Shown one piece after another: positions 28,551 through 37,289 of a DNA stretch of 64,000 nucleotides. The notes beneath the pieces are model-generated. The model made no database searches, was not told the DNA's origin, and saw only the letters and a list, made by a program, of their open reading frames with translations. The stretch comes from Novipirellula galeiformis (GTDB lineage: Bacteria > Planctomycetota > Planctomycetia > Pirellulales > Pirellulaceae): positions 324,212 to 388,211 of the forward strand of contig NZ_SJPT01000001.1 of NCBI RefSeq assembly GCF_007860095.1. Direction: 5' to 3'. Position 1 is the first letter of the stretch. Every line of letters starts with the position of its first letter. Position numbers and translations under genes: made by a program.

Positions 28551-28606
28551 ACACACGAGTCTGGACACACGAGTCTGGACACACGAGTCTGGACACACGA
28601 GTCTGG
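28551..28606. repeat. 14-bp tandem repeat, 4 perfect units
   Basis: ACACACGAGTCTGG repeated at 28551, 28565, 28579 and 28593, with a partial unit before it. Each unit junction makes a small dyad (GTC-TG-GAC). Not CRISPR-like: there are no spacers. Confidence 0.95.
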
Positions 28607-28619
28607 GGGGGCGAGTCGC

Positions 28620-28695
28620 TTCTCTGGGGGCTTGAGGTTTCTCTGGGGGCTTGAGGTTTCTCTGGGGGCTTGAGGTTTCTCTGGGGGTTTGGGGT
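28620..28695. repeat. 19-bp tandem repeat, 3 perfect units plus 1 diverged
   Basis: TTCTCTGGGGGCTTGAGGT at 28620, 28639 and 28658, then a copy with two changes at 28677-28695. Lies 13 bp after the 14-bp array. Confidence 0.95.
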
Positions 28696-28941
28696 TCGTC
28701 ATACCGAAGGCCGCTGGCGCGTGGGCGTGGATCTTGTGTCAATCGGTTTGGCGATCCGAGGGGGCTCGCGGCGAGGCGGGGGGTGACGAAAATTGCTCCT
28801 GAAAAAGGCTCTGGCAGGTGGGGGCGGGGGCACACTGCCCCGGATCGCCCCGTTATGCTGTGCCCTTGGAATTTTGCCTCCCTTTGCGATCTCGCTGCGA
28901 AGGGAGTTCAGATGGGCCCAAGTTCTGGGTAAACTGGTAAC

Positions 28942-29634
28942 ATGTCACAAGATACTCCCGCCGCAAATCAACGCACGACCTCGGTCAATTTGGTCCGTTC
29001 ATCCAATCCCTGGACCCAAGCCAATAGTGCGGCCGGGTTTGTGCTGCGTTATTTGGTGATTGTGCGTCGCCAATTAGTGACGGTTCTCGGTTCACCTCAG
29101 CATGCCGACGAGTGCTTGAAGCTGTTGATTGCCCATTTGGTTTCGGTTGGTTTTGGAGAGCACAAAAAAGGCAAGTTGCGAGACTTTTTAATTCGTGCGA
29201 TTCGTTCCACTGCCAAGGCGCGGCTAGCGGAGCTTCCCGAGGAGCAACGCTCGGCGGTGGGCATCGAATCGATCATGAACAATAATGAAAAGTGGTTGTC
29301 ATTGTGGCGTACCGGTTTATTGGAGCGTGCGTGGCGATCGCTTGAGCAGCTTGAGCACAAGAAACCTGAGCTGCCGATGTATTCGGTGTTGCATTGTGCG
29401 ACGACGAAATCAAAGCAGCCTTCGCAAACACTTTCTCAGCGAATCAAGCTTGAAAAAGGAATCGAAATCGACGAGGCGAGAATTCGAGAGGTTTTACCCG
29501 AAGCCCGCGCCATGTTCGCCCAGTTGCTTGCCGATGAAGTCGCCGAGACTTTGGAAAAGCCCACGGCGCAAGAGGTCAAGATCGAGTTGCAAACTCTCGG
29601 TTTGACCAAAGCGTTTGACGGAATCGTCATTTGA
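28942..29634 (+). CDS. Hypothetical protein resembling a divergent sigma-70/ECF-type factor
   Basis: 230 residues, no signal peptide or helix. The spacing of conserved features resembles a planctomycete ECF-like sigma family: a region-2-like block ADECLKLLIAHLVSVGF, then KGKLRDFLIRAIR where that family has KGRFRxFLLxAL, a helical part LLERAWRSLEQLEH, and a C-terminal helix FAQLLADEVAETLEKPT followed by an EL..LG ending. The region-4 helix-turn-helix is poorly preserved (IEIDEARIREVLPEARAMF). It may be a real alternative sigma factor or a relic that lost promoter binding. Similarity judged by eye. Confidence 0.5.
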   Translation: MSQDTPAANQRTTSVNLVRSSNPWTQANSAAGFVLRYLVIVRRQLVTVLGSPQHADECLKLLIAHLVSVGFGEHKKGKLRDFLIRAIRSTAKARLAELPEEQRSAVGIESIMNNNEKWLSLWRTGLLERAWRSLEQLEHKKPELPMYSVLHCATTKSKQPSQTLSQRIKLEKGIEIDEARIREVLPEARAMFAQLLADEVAETLEKPTAQEVKIELQTLGLTKAFDGIVI

Positions 29635-29718
29635 TCTTCCTGCCCACCTTCCCGCCCGATGATGTCGCAATCGGCTCATGAAGAGCTTGTTGCGCCCCTC
29701 CCATTTTCTGAGTCTGAC

Positions 29719-30858
29719 ATGAACACCATTCAATCCTTCCGTGTCCGGGTATCTGTTTTCGTTGTGATCGCGACGGTGGTCAACGCCACCGCGTTTGCCC
29801 AATCCGAGAGCGCCAGCGACGCGGCGACGCGTGTCACCGTGGAAACGCCTGAGGTGGAGGTGGTGATCGTTGAAAAAGAGCAGGCGGGACCGCCTCGGAT
29901 TTTGGATGACGAAGGGCGTATGGTGAACTTTCAGCGAGACATCTCGCCGATATTGGTCGCCAAGTGTCTCGATTGTCATGGCCCCGAAGAAGCAAAAAAT
30001 GATTTTCGTGTCGACGATGTGGATGCGGTGATGGGATACATCGAGGCCGAGGATGTGGAGTCGAGTTCGTTGTTTTCCGACTACTTAACCACCGAAGATA
30101 CCGACATGTTGATGCCACCGGTTTCACATGGAGGCCCGTTAACGCCGGGGGAACTCGCGTTGATTCGGGTTTGGATTTCCGAAGGTGCTGTTTGGCCCGA
30201 GGGGACGCCGCTGGTGGCATCCCAGGTGGTGGCCTCGGCGCCGACTAGCCAAGCGCGAGTGCGGAGTTTGCCCGAGCGCGTGTGGGCGTTTCAAGGATAC
30301 CTGCACCCGGCGATTGTTCACTTCCCTGTGGCGCTGTTGACGGTGGGAGCCTTGTTTGTGGTGCTCGGTTGGAAATGGCCGATTCTGGGGACTCAAATTC
30401 CGTTGGCCTGTTTGGTGTTGGGGGCGTTGTCGACGATCGTGGCGACCGCCATGGGGTGGTCCTTTGCAACGGAGCAGGGCTACGCTGGATGGGATCGTAT
30501 TGATTTTGATTCCGAGATTTTTTGGCATCGTTGGAGTGGAATCATCCTTACGCTGTTGTCGGTGGCGTTGATGGTGGCTGCGGCGATCAGCGTTTGGAAA
30601 GATAGCCCAGGATGGACGCGTGTTTGGAAGGGCGGTTTGTTAGTCGCCGCAGTGATCGTCGGATTGGTCGGTCACCAAGGTGGCGAGCTGAGCTACGGCA
30701 AAGATTTTTATCCCAAAGCGTTTCGAGTTTTGTTGGGCAATGAAGGGTCTGTCACGCCGACGGTTGCGGTGGAGGTCGAGGCCGGTGACACCGTGGTGCT
30801 CGAAGCCGACGGGGTGGTGGAGGTTGAGATCGACGAATCCGCCTCTGCGACGCAGTAG
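29719..30858 (+). CDS. Planctomycete-type cytochrome c with DUF2231 membrane domain
   Basis: 379 residues from the ATG at 29719, which starts a signal peptide (about 1-28, ending AFAQ). One haem site, CLDCH, is at residues 83-87 within the block FQRDISPILVAKCLDCHGPE and the later MLMPPVSHGG, as in planctomycete cytochrome C domains. From about residue 195 come several membrane helices beginning LHPAIVHFPVALL, the DUF2231 signature. A single haem on a membrane anchor suggests transfer of electrons at the periplasmic face. An upstream GTG/ATG at 29659 would place 20 residues before the signal peptide. Confidence 0.85.
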   Translation: MNTIQSFRVRVSVFVVIATVVNATAFAQSESASDAATRVTVETPEVEVVIVEKEQAGPPRILDDEGRMVNFQRDISPILVAKCLDCHGPEEAKNDFRVDDVDAVMGYIEAEDVESSSLFSDYLTTEDTDMLMPPVSHGGPLTPGELALIRVWISEGAVWPEGTPLVASQVVASAPTSQARVRSLPERVWAFQGYLHPAIVHFPVALLTVGALFVVLGWKWPILGTQIPLACLVLGALSTIVATAMGWSFATEQGYAGWDRIDFDSEIFWHRWSGIILTLLSVALMVAAAISVWKDSPGWTRVWKGGLLVAAVIVGLVGHQGGELSYGKDFYPKAFRVLLGNEGSVTPTVAVEVEAGDTVVLEADGVVEVEIDESASATQ

Positions 30859-31244
30859 CGGTAAACACGGTGGCGCAGTACTAAGCAGGTAGGCAGGAGT
30901 CTTTCGGTAGATTAGCCGTTTTGGCGTTAGCCCCAGTTCAAGCGGTTCAACCGGGGCTAACGGCCAAGCGGCTAATGGGATTTCACCCAATCATTCCTGC
31001 CTCCCTGCTTAGTGACGCAGTAGCAGCGACGCGAAATCTTCATCAAAGCTTCGCGGCGGCGCTGGGGGATCGGCGCAGGGTGAATGGCGGAATGGCAGGC
31101 GGAATGACAGTCGTTTTTTGCCGCCCCAGGGGCAGGCGGCGCGATCTCCGGTGGAGCCCACGGTGCCTCCCACGGTGCTGCGGGCTCCGTTACATTGGTG
31201 TTGCGACCGACATCCCCCGTCTCCTCTTATCGTGAAACGCCGCC
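30859..31244. other. Intergenic region, 386 bp, with a large stem-loop
   Basis: Apart from the 30911-30976 stem-loop nothing is recognised. The ppk1 promoter should lie in 30980-31244. Confidence 0.5.
30911..30976. repeat. 66-bp imperfect palindrome
   Basis: Arms ATTAGCCG/CGGCTAAT (30911-30918, 30969-30976) and CGTTAGCCCC/GGGGCTAACG (30925-30934, 30953-30962) pair perfectly, separated by a six-base mismatched bubble and topped by an 18-base loop. It may end the cytochrome transcript, but no T tract follows, so a dispersed palindromic repeat is equally likely. Confidence 0.75.
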
Positions 31245-33485
31245 GTGTCAAAAAAGAGTGTAGGAGCCAAGAAGAAAACGCGTGCGATCGATTTGCCGCT
31301 GCCCGATCATCGGTTCATGAATCGTGAATTGGGCTGGCTTGAGTTCAATCAACGCGTGCTCGAACAAGCCGAGGATCGTTCGGTTCCACTGCTTGAACGG
31401 GCGAAGTTTCTTGCCATCTCGGGCTCGAATCTTGACGAGTTTGTGATGGTCCGGGTCGGGGGCTTGAAGCTGCAATTTGATCGCAACGCGATGGTTCGCG
31501 ATGCCGCGGGGTTGACCATTTCGCAACAGATCAACGCCGTTTCAAGTCGTTGTCATGAAATGGTTGCCCGCCAATATGATTTGCTTCGCGATGTGCTTGA
31601 GCCGCTATTGGCCGACGCCGACATTCGCCGGATTACGTTTGACGATTGCAGCGATCGGGCGCGTGAGGTCGCCGACCAACGGTTCCTCGCCGATGTCTCG
31701 GCGGTGTTGTCACCCCAAGCGATTACCCATGATCGTCCCTTTCCACTGCTACAAGGGTTGGGCGTTCATTTATGCGTTCGTTTGCGGGCGGTGTCGAGTC
31801 CGGTGAAAACGACGGATGGGGCACCGTCACCGGCCCCCAACGCCGAAGGGGAATCCGAAGGTTCAAATCCAGCAGAGGCTTGGCAATTCGCCGTGATCCC
31901 GCTCGGTAAAATGGTTCCGCGATTACTCGCGATGCCGTCTGAACGCGGTCACGACTATATGTTGCTAGAGGACTTGGTCACGCATTACATCGAGGATTTC
32001 TTTCCCGGCCGCGAGGTGATGGAATGTGTCGCGTTTCGAATCACGCGGAATGCCGATGTGGAATTGCAAGAGGATGGTGCGGCGGATCTTGTCGACGGGA
32101 TGGAAGAGGTGCTCGAAAGTCGACGGCTGTCACGCGTCGTCCGACTGGAGTACAGCGCTGCGGCAAGCGATCACGTGATTGCATTTTTGTCTGAAAAGAT
32201 GCAGTTGACCAACCAGGATCTGTATCCGATCGATGGACCCTTGGATCTGAGTTACCTATTCACGCTGCACGGTTTAGAAGGTTTTGACTCGTTGCGAGAT
32301 GAGGCCTGGGTTCCTCAATCGCATCCCGCCATCGATCCAGCCGAAGGCATGTTTAGCACGATTGCAAAAGGGGATCTGTTGCTCGTCCATCCCTACGAAC
32401 GCTTTGATCCGATCATTCGCTTGATCGAAGAGGCGTCGAGCGATCCCGATGTATTGGCGATCAAGCAGGTGCTTTATCGGACGAGTAAGCGAAGTCCGAT
32501 CGTTGCCGCGTTGATGCGCGCCGCAGAGCGTGGAAAGTATGTCTCGGTGATCGTCGAGCTGAAGGCACGATTTGATGAAGCGCGAAACATCGAGTGGGCG
32601 CGCGAGATGGAGCAGGCCGGAGTCCAAGTGATCTACGGGATTCGAGGTTTGAAGACCCATGCGAAGGTCTGTATCATCGTTCGCCGTGAGTCTCAAGGGA
32701 TCGTTCGCTACCTGCACTTTGGCACCGGCAATTACAACGAAGCGACCGCGAAGATCTACAGTGATGTGTCGCTGTTGACTTGCAATGATACGTTGGGCGC
32801 CGATGCGACGGCATTCTTCAATGCCGTGACCGGAGCCAGTCAGCCACAGCAGTTGCAGTTGTTGGCTGCTGCACCGATTACGCTTCGTAAACGCATTCTC
32901 GATCTCATCGAAGCGGAAACCCAGCGTTGTCTCGAGGGCCAGAAAGCCGAGATTGTTGCCAAGTTCAATGCGTTGGTCGATACGCAAGTCATTGATGCGT
33001 TGTATCGAGCCAGCCAAGCGGGGGTTCGGATCCGGTTGAATATTCGCGGCGTCTGTTGTTTGGTGCCGGGGGTGAAGGGATTGAGCGAGAATATCGAAGT
33101 GATCTCGATCGTCGATCGTTTCCTTGAGCACGCTCGGGTGATCTATTTTCGGCATGGTGGCGACGACGAATTGTTCATCAGCAGTGCGGATTGGATGCCA
33201 CGTAACTTGGATCGGCGCGTCGAGCTGTTTGTGCCCGTGTTGGATCCCGGTTGCCGGCTGCGGTTGCTGCAGACATTACGCACCTACTTCAAAGACAACA
33301 CGAATTCATGGCGAATGCTCTCCAGCGGGGTGTATGAACGCGGCCAACCCCAGAAGAAGGGCAAGGAAGCGTTCCAGTCGCAGCGAGTGCTCTACGACCA
33401 GGCCGTCGAGATGACGAGGAAAGCCAAGCAGAGCCGTCGTACCACCTTTGAGACCCATGAGCCCAAGCAACAGGAACAAACCTAG
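31245..33485 (+). CDS. ppk1: Polyphosphate kinase 1
   Basis: 746 residues. Makes inorganic polyphosphate from ATP reversibly, at the membrane. Family blocks: MNRELGWLEFNQRVLEQA, SNLDEFVMVRVGGLK, VHPYERFDPIIRLIEEA, and the catalytic region GLKTHAKVCIIVRRE (phosphorylated histidine in THAK) followed by YLHFGTGNYNEATAKIY. The start is GTG at 31245 giving MSKKSVGAKKK; an ATG at 31317 (MNRELGW) would drop 24 residues of basic N-terminus. It seems to be a single-gene unit, with no ppx phosphatase next to it. Confidence 0.95.
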   Translation: MSKKSVGAKKKTRAIDLPLPDHRFMNRELGWLEFNQRVLEQAEDRSVPLLERAKFLAISGSNLDEFVMVRVGGLKLQFDRNAMVRDAAGLTISQQINAVSSRCHEMVARQYDLLRDVLEPLLADADIRRITFDDCSDRAREVADQRFLADVSAVLSPQAITHDRPFPLLQGLGVHLCVRLRAVSSPVKTTDGAPSPAPNAEGESEGSNPAEAWQFAVIPLGKMVPRLLAMPSERGHDYMLLEDLVTHYIEDFFPGREVMECVAFRITRNADVELQEDGAADLVDGMEEVLESRRLSRVVRLEYSAAASDHVIAFLSEKMQLTNQDLYPIDGPLDLSYLFTLHGLEGFDSLRDEAWVPQSHPAIDPAEGMFSTIAKGDLLLVHPYERFDPIIRLIEEASSDPDVLAIKQVLYRTSKRSPIVAALMRAAERGKYVSVIVELKARFDEARNIEWAREMEQAGVQVIYGIRGLKTHAKVCIIVRRESQGIVRYLHFGTGNYNEATAKIYSDVSLLTCNDTLGADATAFFNAVTGASQPQQLQLLAAAPITLRKRILDLIEAETQRCLEGQKAEIVAKFNALVDTQVIDALYRASQAGVRIRLNIRGVCCLVPGVKGLSENIEVISIVDRFLEHARVIYFRHGGDDELFISSADWMPRNLDRRVELFVPVLDPGCRLRLLQTLRTYFKDNTNSWRMLSSGVYERGQPQKKGKEAFQSQRVLYDQAVEMTRKAKQSRRTTFETHEPKQQEQT

Positions 33486-33911
33486 GTTACGCAACGGTCT
33501 TCCCAGTATTGCAAGCATTGCCTCGCGCCAAGTCGCGCTCGCGGCTCGGTCGTGATGCCCCTGCGTCGGACGTCCTGTTTCAACCGCCCCTGTATCCGCC
33601 GGCCCCTGTATCGGATGGCCCCTGTATCGGCCGGGATCACGCTCCCTTTCGGGGGCTGCTCCGATTTGCACTGATCGGCGGGGGGAGGAGGGCAAACTTG
33701 GTTTGGCTGCGAGTTTTACGTCGGATTTGCACGGCACCCCCCTTTGTGGGTGATGTGCGTTTTGACGAAAGAGTCCATTTTGTCCGCATAACTTGCCCAG
33801 ACGGCGTTTCGGGGGCAAAACGAGTTCGATAACATACGGATTGTCGGGCGGCTGAAATTGAGGCTGCTCACGCCAATCGTTCCCCGAGAGTTCTCAGAGA
33901 CCGGATCCTGA
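33486..33911. other. Intergenic region, 426 bp
   Basis: Holds three close copies of the 12-mer CCCCTGTATCGG or near variants around 33588-33635. No gene recognised. Confidence 0.5.
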
Positions 33912-35912
33912 ATGTACCGCCTAACCTGTGTTTCCACCTCGCGTTTCCAGACCTTGCTGTTCCTATTGGCCCTTGCGTTTGGATTGGGTGGCACGACGCT
34001 TCGTGCTCAAGATGCAAATGAAAATCCCGTCGCGGGGGCTCAGGGCGGTGCGGCGGGTGGCTACGTGCCTGCAATTCAACTGCTGCCGGATACTTTGGCA
34101 GGTTTATTGCGGATTCCCAACGTCCCGGATTTCTGTCAGGCGTGGCAAAAAACTCACCTGGGGAACTTGGTCAATGATCCTGCGATGCAGCCGTTTGTGG
34201 ACGCCCAGCGTGAGCGAGCGGAAAACTACCTCGATTCGATCGACAATCGGGTCGGTTTGAAGCCTCAGGATCTTTATGAAATTGCTTCGGGCGAAGCCGT
34301 TGCGGCGTGGTTGCCGTTTCCCAAGGACAAGCGTCGTCCCTTTTCGATGTGTGTGATCGCGGATACTCGCGGACTACGCGGGAAAGCCGATGAGGTGCTT
34401 GCTCAAATCGACACGGATTTGAAGACCGGGGGAGCGACGCGAAACGATGTCGACTATCGCGGTCAAGTCGTTCGCGTTTATACCACCAAGCCTAAGCCGG
34501 GGCAGCTAAAGATCGAGCAGATTGCGATCACGCTCGACGACAGTCGCATCATCGCGTCGGATCGAGACTCGGTCGTCACTGGGGTGCTCGATGCGATTGC
34601 CGGTGAGATGAAGGGAGCATCGATTAGCGAATTGCCTGAGTTTCGGGATGTGCTGACTCGCTCGAGCCGAGCGATGCTCGAACCGTTCACCGCTGGGAAC
34701 AGCACGGTCGCAGGCGAGTGGTTTGCTCGACCGATTCAGATGGGGCGGATTTTACGTGAAAGCTTCCAGGTCGATCGCGGAAACCAAGTCGACATCTTGA
34801 AGTTGATTGAAAATCAAGGGTTTGATGCACTCAAGGCGGCAGGCGGAATCCTGGCCATCGCCGGGGATCGCTACGATGTTCTGCATCGCGGATTTGTGCT
34901 CGCACCGCCCACCACGACGCTGCCAAGTAAGTATGAAAAAGCGGCCCGCATGTTGTCGTTCTTCAATGCCAATTTGGGGGAAATCCCATCGTGGGTGGGG
35001 CAAGACGCGGCGACCGTTAGCCGGATCCGCCTGAACATCGAAGACTCGTTCTGGGCTTCCGAATCGATGGTCAACGAAGCCTTTGGCGACGAGATTTTCG
35101 CTCCGATGATCGAAGGGATTCGCGACGATACCGATGGACCGCAAATCGATTTGAAAAAGAATGTGTTGCCGGGGTTGGGAGACGAAGTCATTTTGCTAAC
35201 CGACAATACAGTACCTGCGGACGTGCATTCCGAACGCATGTTGGTGGCCGTTCGTTTGCGAAACGCCAAAGCCATTCAGGTCGCCGTTCGCAAGGCAATG
35301 GAAGTGGAGCCAGATGCGAGCAAGATTGATGTTGTTCCCGGGGTTGAAGTATGGCGCGTCCAGCGTGGCAGTGAATCCGATGCCAGTTTCGAAGCCGATA
35401 TTTTTGGTGACCTCGGGTTCGATGAAGAGACGGTCGAGCAAGCTCCGCCGCTGTTAGACCATTGGGCGATTGCGGTCGTAGAGGATGGCAAGGTTCCCGG
35501 GGATTCGTATTTGATGTTCTCCAGCCACCCTGAATTATTGATCGAAACGGTCAAACGCATTCGCAAGGGAGAGAGCGGAGGCTTTGCCAAGCTAGACGAG
35601 GTCAAACGAGTGGTCGACGCGCTGAAGGATCTCGGGGCTCAAGAGGTTTCGCTTAGTCGTATCGCCCGCACCAAACTTTCGCTTCGCGCGAAGTATGAAT
35701 TGCTGCGTGAAGGGAAGCTGAAGGACAGCGATTCGGTGTTGGCCAGTGTGATTCGCCGGGTCTTTAAGGATGAAGAGGAGGGGGAGGCCGATCCGCTGGA
35801 CGCCGCAAAACTTCCTCCTTTGTCCGCGATCGAGAAGCATCTGCCGGAGGGTGGCAACTTTATCGTCACCGAAAAGGATGGTTGGTCGCTCAGCGGTTTC
35901 TACTTGAAGTAA
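33912..35912 (+). CDS. Large exported protein of unknown function
   Basis: 666 residues with a signal peptide (about 1-32, ending TTLRAQ after a leucine-rich core). The mature part is mixed alpha/beta with patterns (LASVIRRVFKD, LPPLSAIEKHLPEGGNFIVTEKDG) like long planctomycete secreted proteins that resemble DUF3352. No catalytic motif is recognised. The C-terminus ends in WSLSGFYLK. Transcribed alone, between a gap containing small repeats and a convergent operon. Confidence 0.8.
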   Translation: MYRLTCVSTSRFQTLLFLLALAFGLGGTTLRAQDANENPVAGAQGGAAGGYVPAIQLLPDTLAGLLRIPNVPDFCQAWQKTHLGNLVNDPAMQPFVDAQRERAENYLDSIDNRVGLKPQDLYEIASGEAVAAWLPFPKDKRRPFSMCVIADTRGLRGKADEVLAQIDTDLKTGGATRNDVDYRGQVVRVYTTKPKPGQLKIEQIAITLDDSRIIASDRDSVVTGVLDAIAGEMKGASISELPEFRDVLTRSSRAMLEPFTAGNSTVAGEWFARPIQMGRILRESFQVDRGNQVDILKLIENQGFDALKAAGGILAIAGDRYDVLHRGFVLAPPTTTLPSKYEKAARMLSFFNANLGEIPSWVGQDAATVSRIRLNIEDSFWASESMVNEAFGDEIFAPMIEGIRDDTDGPQIDLKKNVLPGLGDEVILLTDNTVPADVHSERMLVAVRLRNAKAIQVAVRKAMEVEPDASKIDVVPGVEVWRVQRGSESDASFEADIFGDLGFDEETVEQAPPLLDHWAIAVVEDGKVPGDSYLMFSSHPELLIETVKRIRKGESGGFAKLDEVKRVVDALKDLGAQEVSLSRIARTKLSLRAKYELLREGKLKDSDSVLASVIRRVFKDEEEGEADPLDAAKLPPLSAIEKHLPEGGNFIVTEKDGWSLSGFYLK

Positions 35913-36277
35913 CCCACGGAAGTTTATCTCCAAGCAGGGCTGCGATTCTACGTCGGCGTTTTCCGCACGGGCCCAGCGGAAGACCCGAGCAGAAGGCCCA
36001 GCGGAAGACCCTGCGAGGGCATGCTGGAGAGCCCAGCCCAAAAATGGTGAACGACCACGAAACGGCGAACGTGCTGTCGCGTGTCGTTACCTTGCCCCCC
36101 CTCAAAAGCGAGACGGGTTGCTCGTCGCCAGTGGCGAATCAATCGCTAGGCCCAGAGGCGAGTCAGTCGCTAGGAATCGAACCCGATTGGGTGCGGGGAA
36201 GCTCTAACGGTTCCACCGCTCCCCGGTTTCCAGACTCGTTTTGGGAAAGGGGAGGGGAGCGAGATGGCGATCGGTGG
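35913..36277. other. Intergenic region, 365 bp, between convergent genes
   Basis: Contains short direct repeats: GGCCCAGCGGAAGACCC near 35970 and near-identical at about 35997, and a repeated AATCAATCGCTAGG/GTCAGTCGCTAGG pair near 36145-36175, next to a short palindrome TCGCCAGTGGCGA (36126-36138). No gene or tRNA fold was found. Confidence 0.5.
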
Positions 36278-37273
36278 TTACTCAGCGAGCGCTTTCTTGA
36301 CCGCTTCGATGACGACGGGCAAGACGCGACCGCGGACATCGTCTAGGGTTCCTTCGAGGAAACCGCCAGCAGCAGCTTTGTGGCCGCCACCGCCAAATTT
36401 TCGAGCCACTTCGTTGCAGTCCATGCCACATCGGCTGCGGAAGCTGAGCTTAAATCCGCCGCGGATTTGGCCGACAAAGATAACCGCCGCCTTGGTGCCT
36501 TGAACGGCAAGGGTCAAGTTGATTGCATCTTCGGTGTCGTTGGGTTCGGCACCGACTTTGGCAAAATCTTCTTTCTCGACATGCGTGTGCATCAGCGCGC
36601 CGTCGAGCTCCGATTGGGTTCTCGAGAGGATCAGGCCGCGGAGTCGCAATCGGCCCAGCGTATCGCGTTCGTACAGGTCGCTATAGACTTCGCTGGGGAC
36701 CACTCCCGCATCGATCAAGCGGGCAACCACACGGTAGGTTTCCGGAGTCACGCTGCCGAACCGGAACCAGCCGGTGTCGGTTGCGATTGCGGCAAACAAG
36801 GGGACCGACATGCTACGCGTCAATGGCACGCCCAACGCATCGGCGGCTTGCACCACCAGATGGCCAGCCGCTTCGGCTTGGTAGTCTTTGTACATCGTCG
36901 CGCCGAGTTCGTCTTCACCGACATGGTGGTCGAGCACGATTTTGTCGGCGCGTGAACTGCGGATGACGTCGCCCATGTCCCCGAGTTGCGCCCAGGCGCT
37001 GGTGTCGAGAATCATGATGCAATCGGCCGAAATGTCTTCGGCTTCGACATCGTCGCCGAGCACCTCAATGTTGCTCGCTGGGTCTAGGAATTGCAACGCA
37101 GCCGGGGTTCGGTGGGCGTTGATGATGCGAACTTTTTTGCCAATCGTACGCAGCACTTCGGCCATTCCCAGCTCGCTGCCCAATGCGTCGCAATCGGGAC
37201 GAATGTGGCTGACGAGCACAAATGATTCGTAGTGGCTGATCTGATCAACAAAGGCTTTCCACTGCACACCCAT
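36278..37273 (-). CDS. DHH/DHHA1 phosphoesterase, NrnA-type nanoRNase
   Basis: 331 residues. Metal-binding motifs in order: VSHIRPDCDALGSELGM (HxxxDxD), MILDTSAWAQLGD, DHHVGEDELG, and the C-terminal DHHA1 block KFGGGGHKAAAGGFL. This is the layout of NrnA-type enzymes that degrade short oligoribonucleotides and 3'-phosphoadenosine 5'-phosphate. Last gene of the larB-nnrD-ribF-nrnA group, 16 bp after ribF; ribF-nrnA adjacency is common in bacteria. Confidence 0.9.
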   Translation of the reverse strand: MGVQWKAFVDQISHYESFVLVSHIRPDCDALGSELGMAEVLRTIGKKVRIINAHRTPAALQFLDPASNIEVLGDDVEAEDISADCIMILDTSAWAQLGDMGDVIRSSRADKIVLDHHVGEDELGATMYKDYQAEAAGHLVVQAADALGVPLTRSMSVPLFAAIATDTGWFRFGSVTPETYRVVARLIDAGVVPSEVYSDLYERDTLGRLRLRGLILSRTQSELDGALMHTHVEKEDFAKVGAEPNDTEDAINLTLAVQGTKAAVIFVGQIRGGFKLSFRSRCGMDCNEVARKFGGGGHKAAAGGFLEGTLDDVRGRVLPVVIEAVKKALAE

Positions 37274-37289
37274 CAGGCTTTACTTTCGA

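Larger units (their letters stand above)
28435..28941. other. Intergenic region with two tandem arrays, 507 bp
   Basis: Divergent gap between the YhaM-like gene and the sigma-like gene. Contains the 14-bp array (28551-28606) and the 19-bp array (28620-28695). The rest (28700-28941) holds no recognised gene. Confidence 0.6.

Noticed and set aside
28551-28695. Possible CRISPR array.
   Set aside because: Units are directly tandem with no spacers, and no cas genes are nearby.
36170-36240. Sequence on the minus strand resembling a tRNA T-loop (GGTTCGATTCC).
   Set aside because: No matching acceptor, D or anticodon stems could be formed around it.
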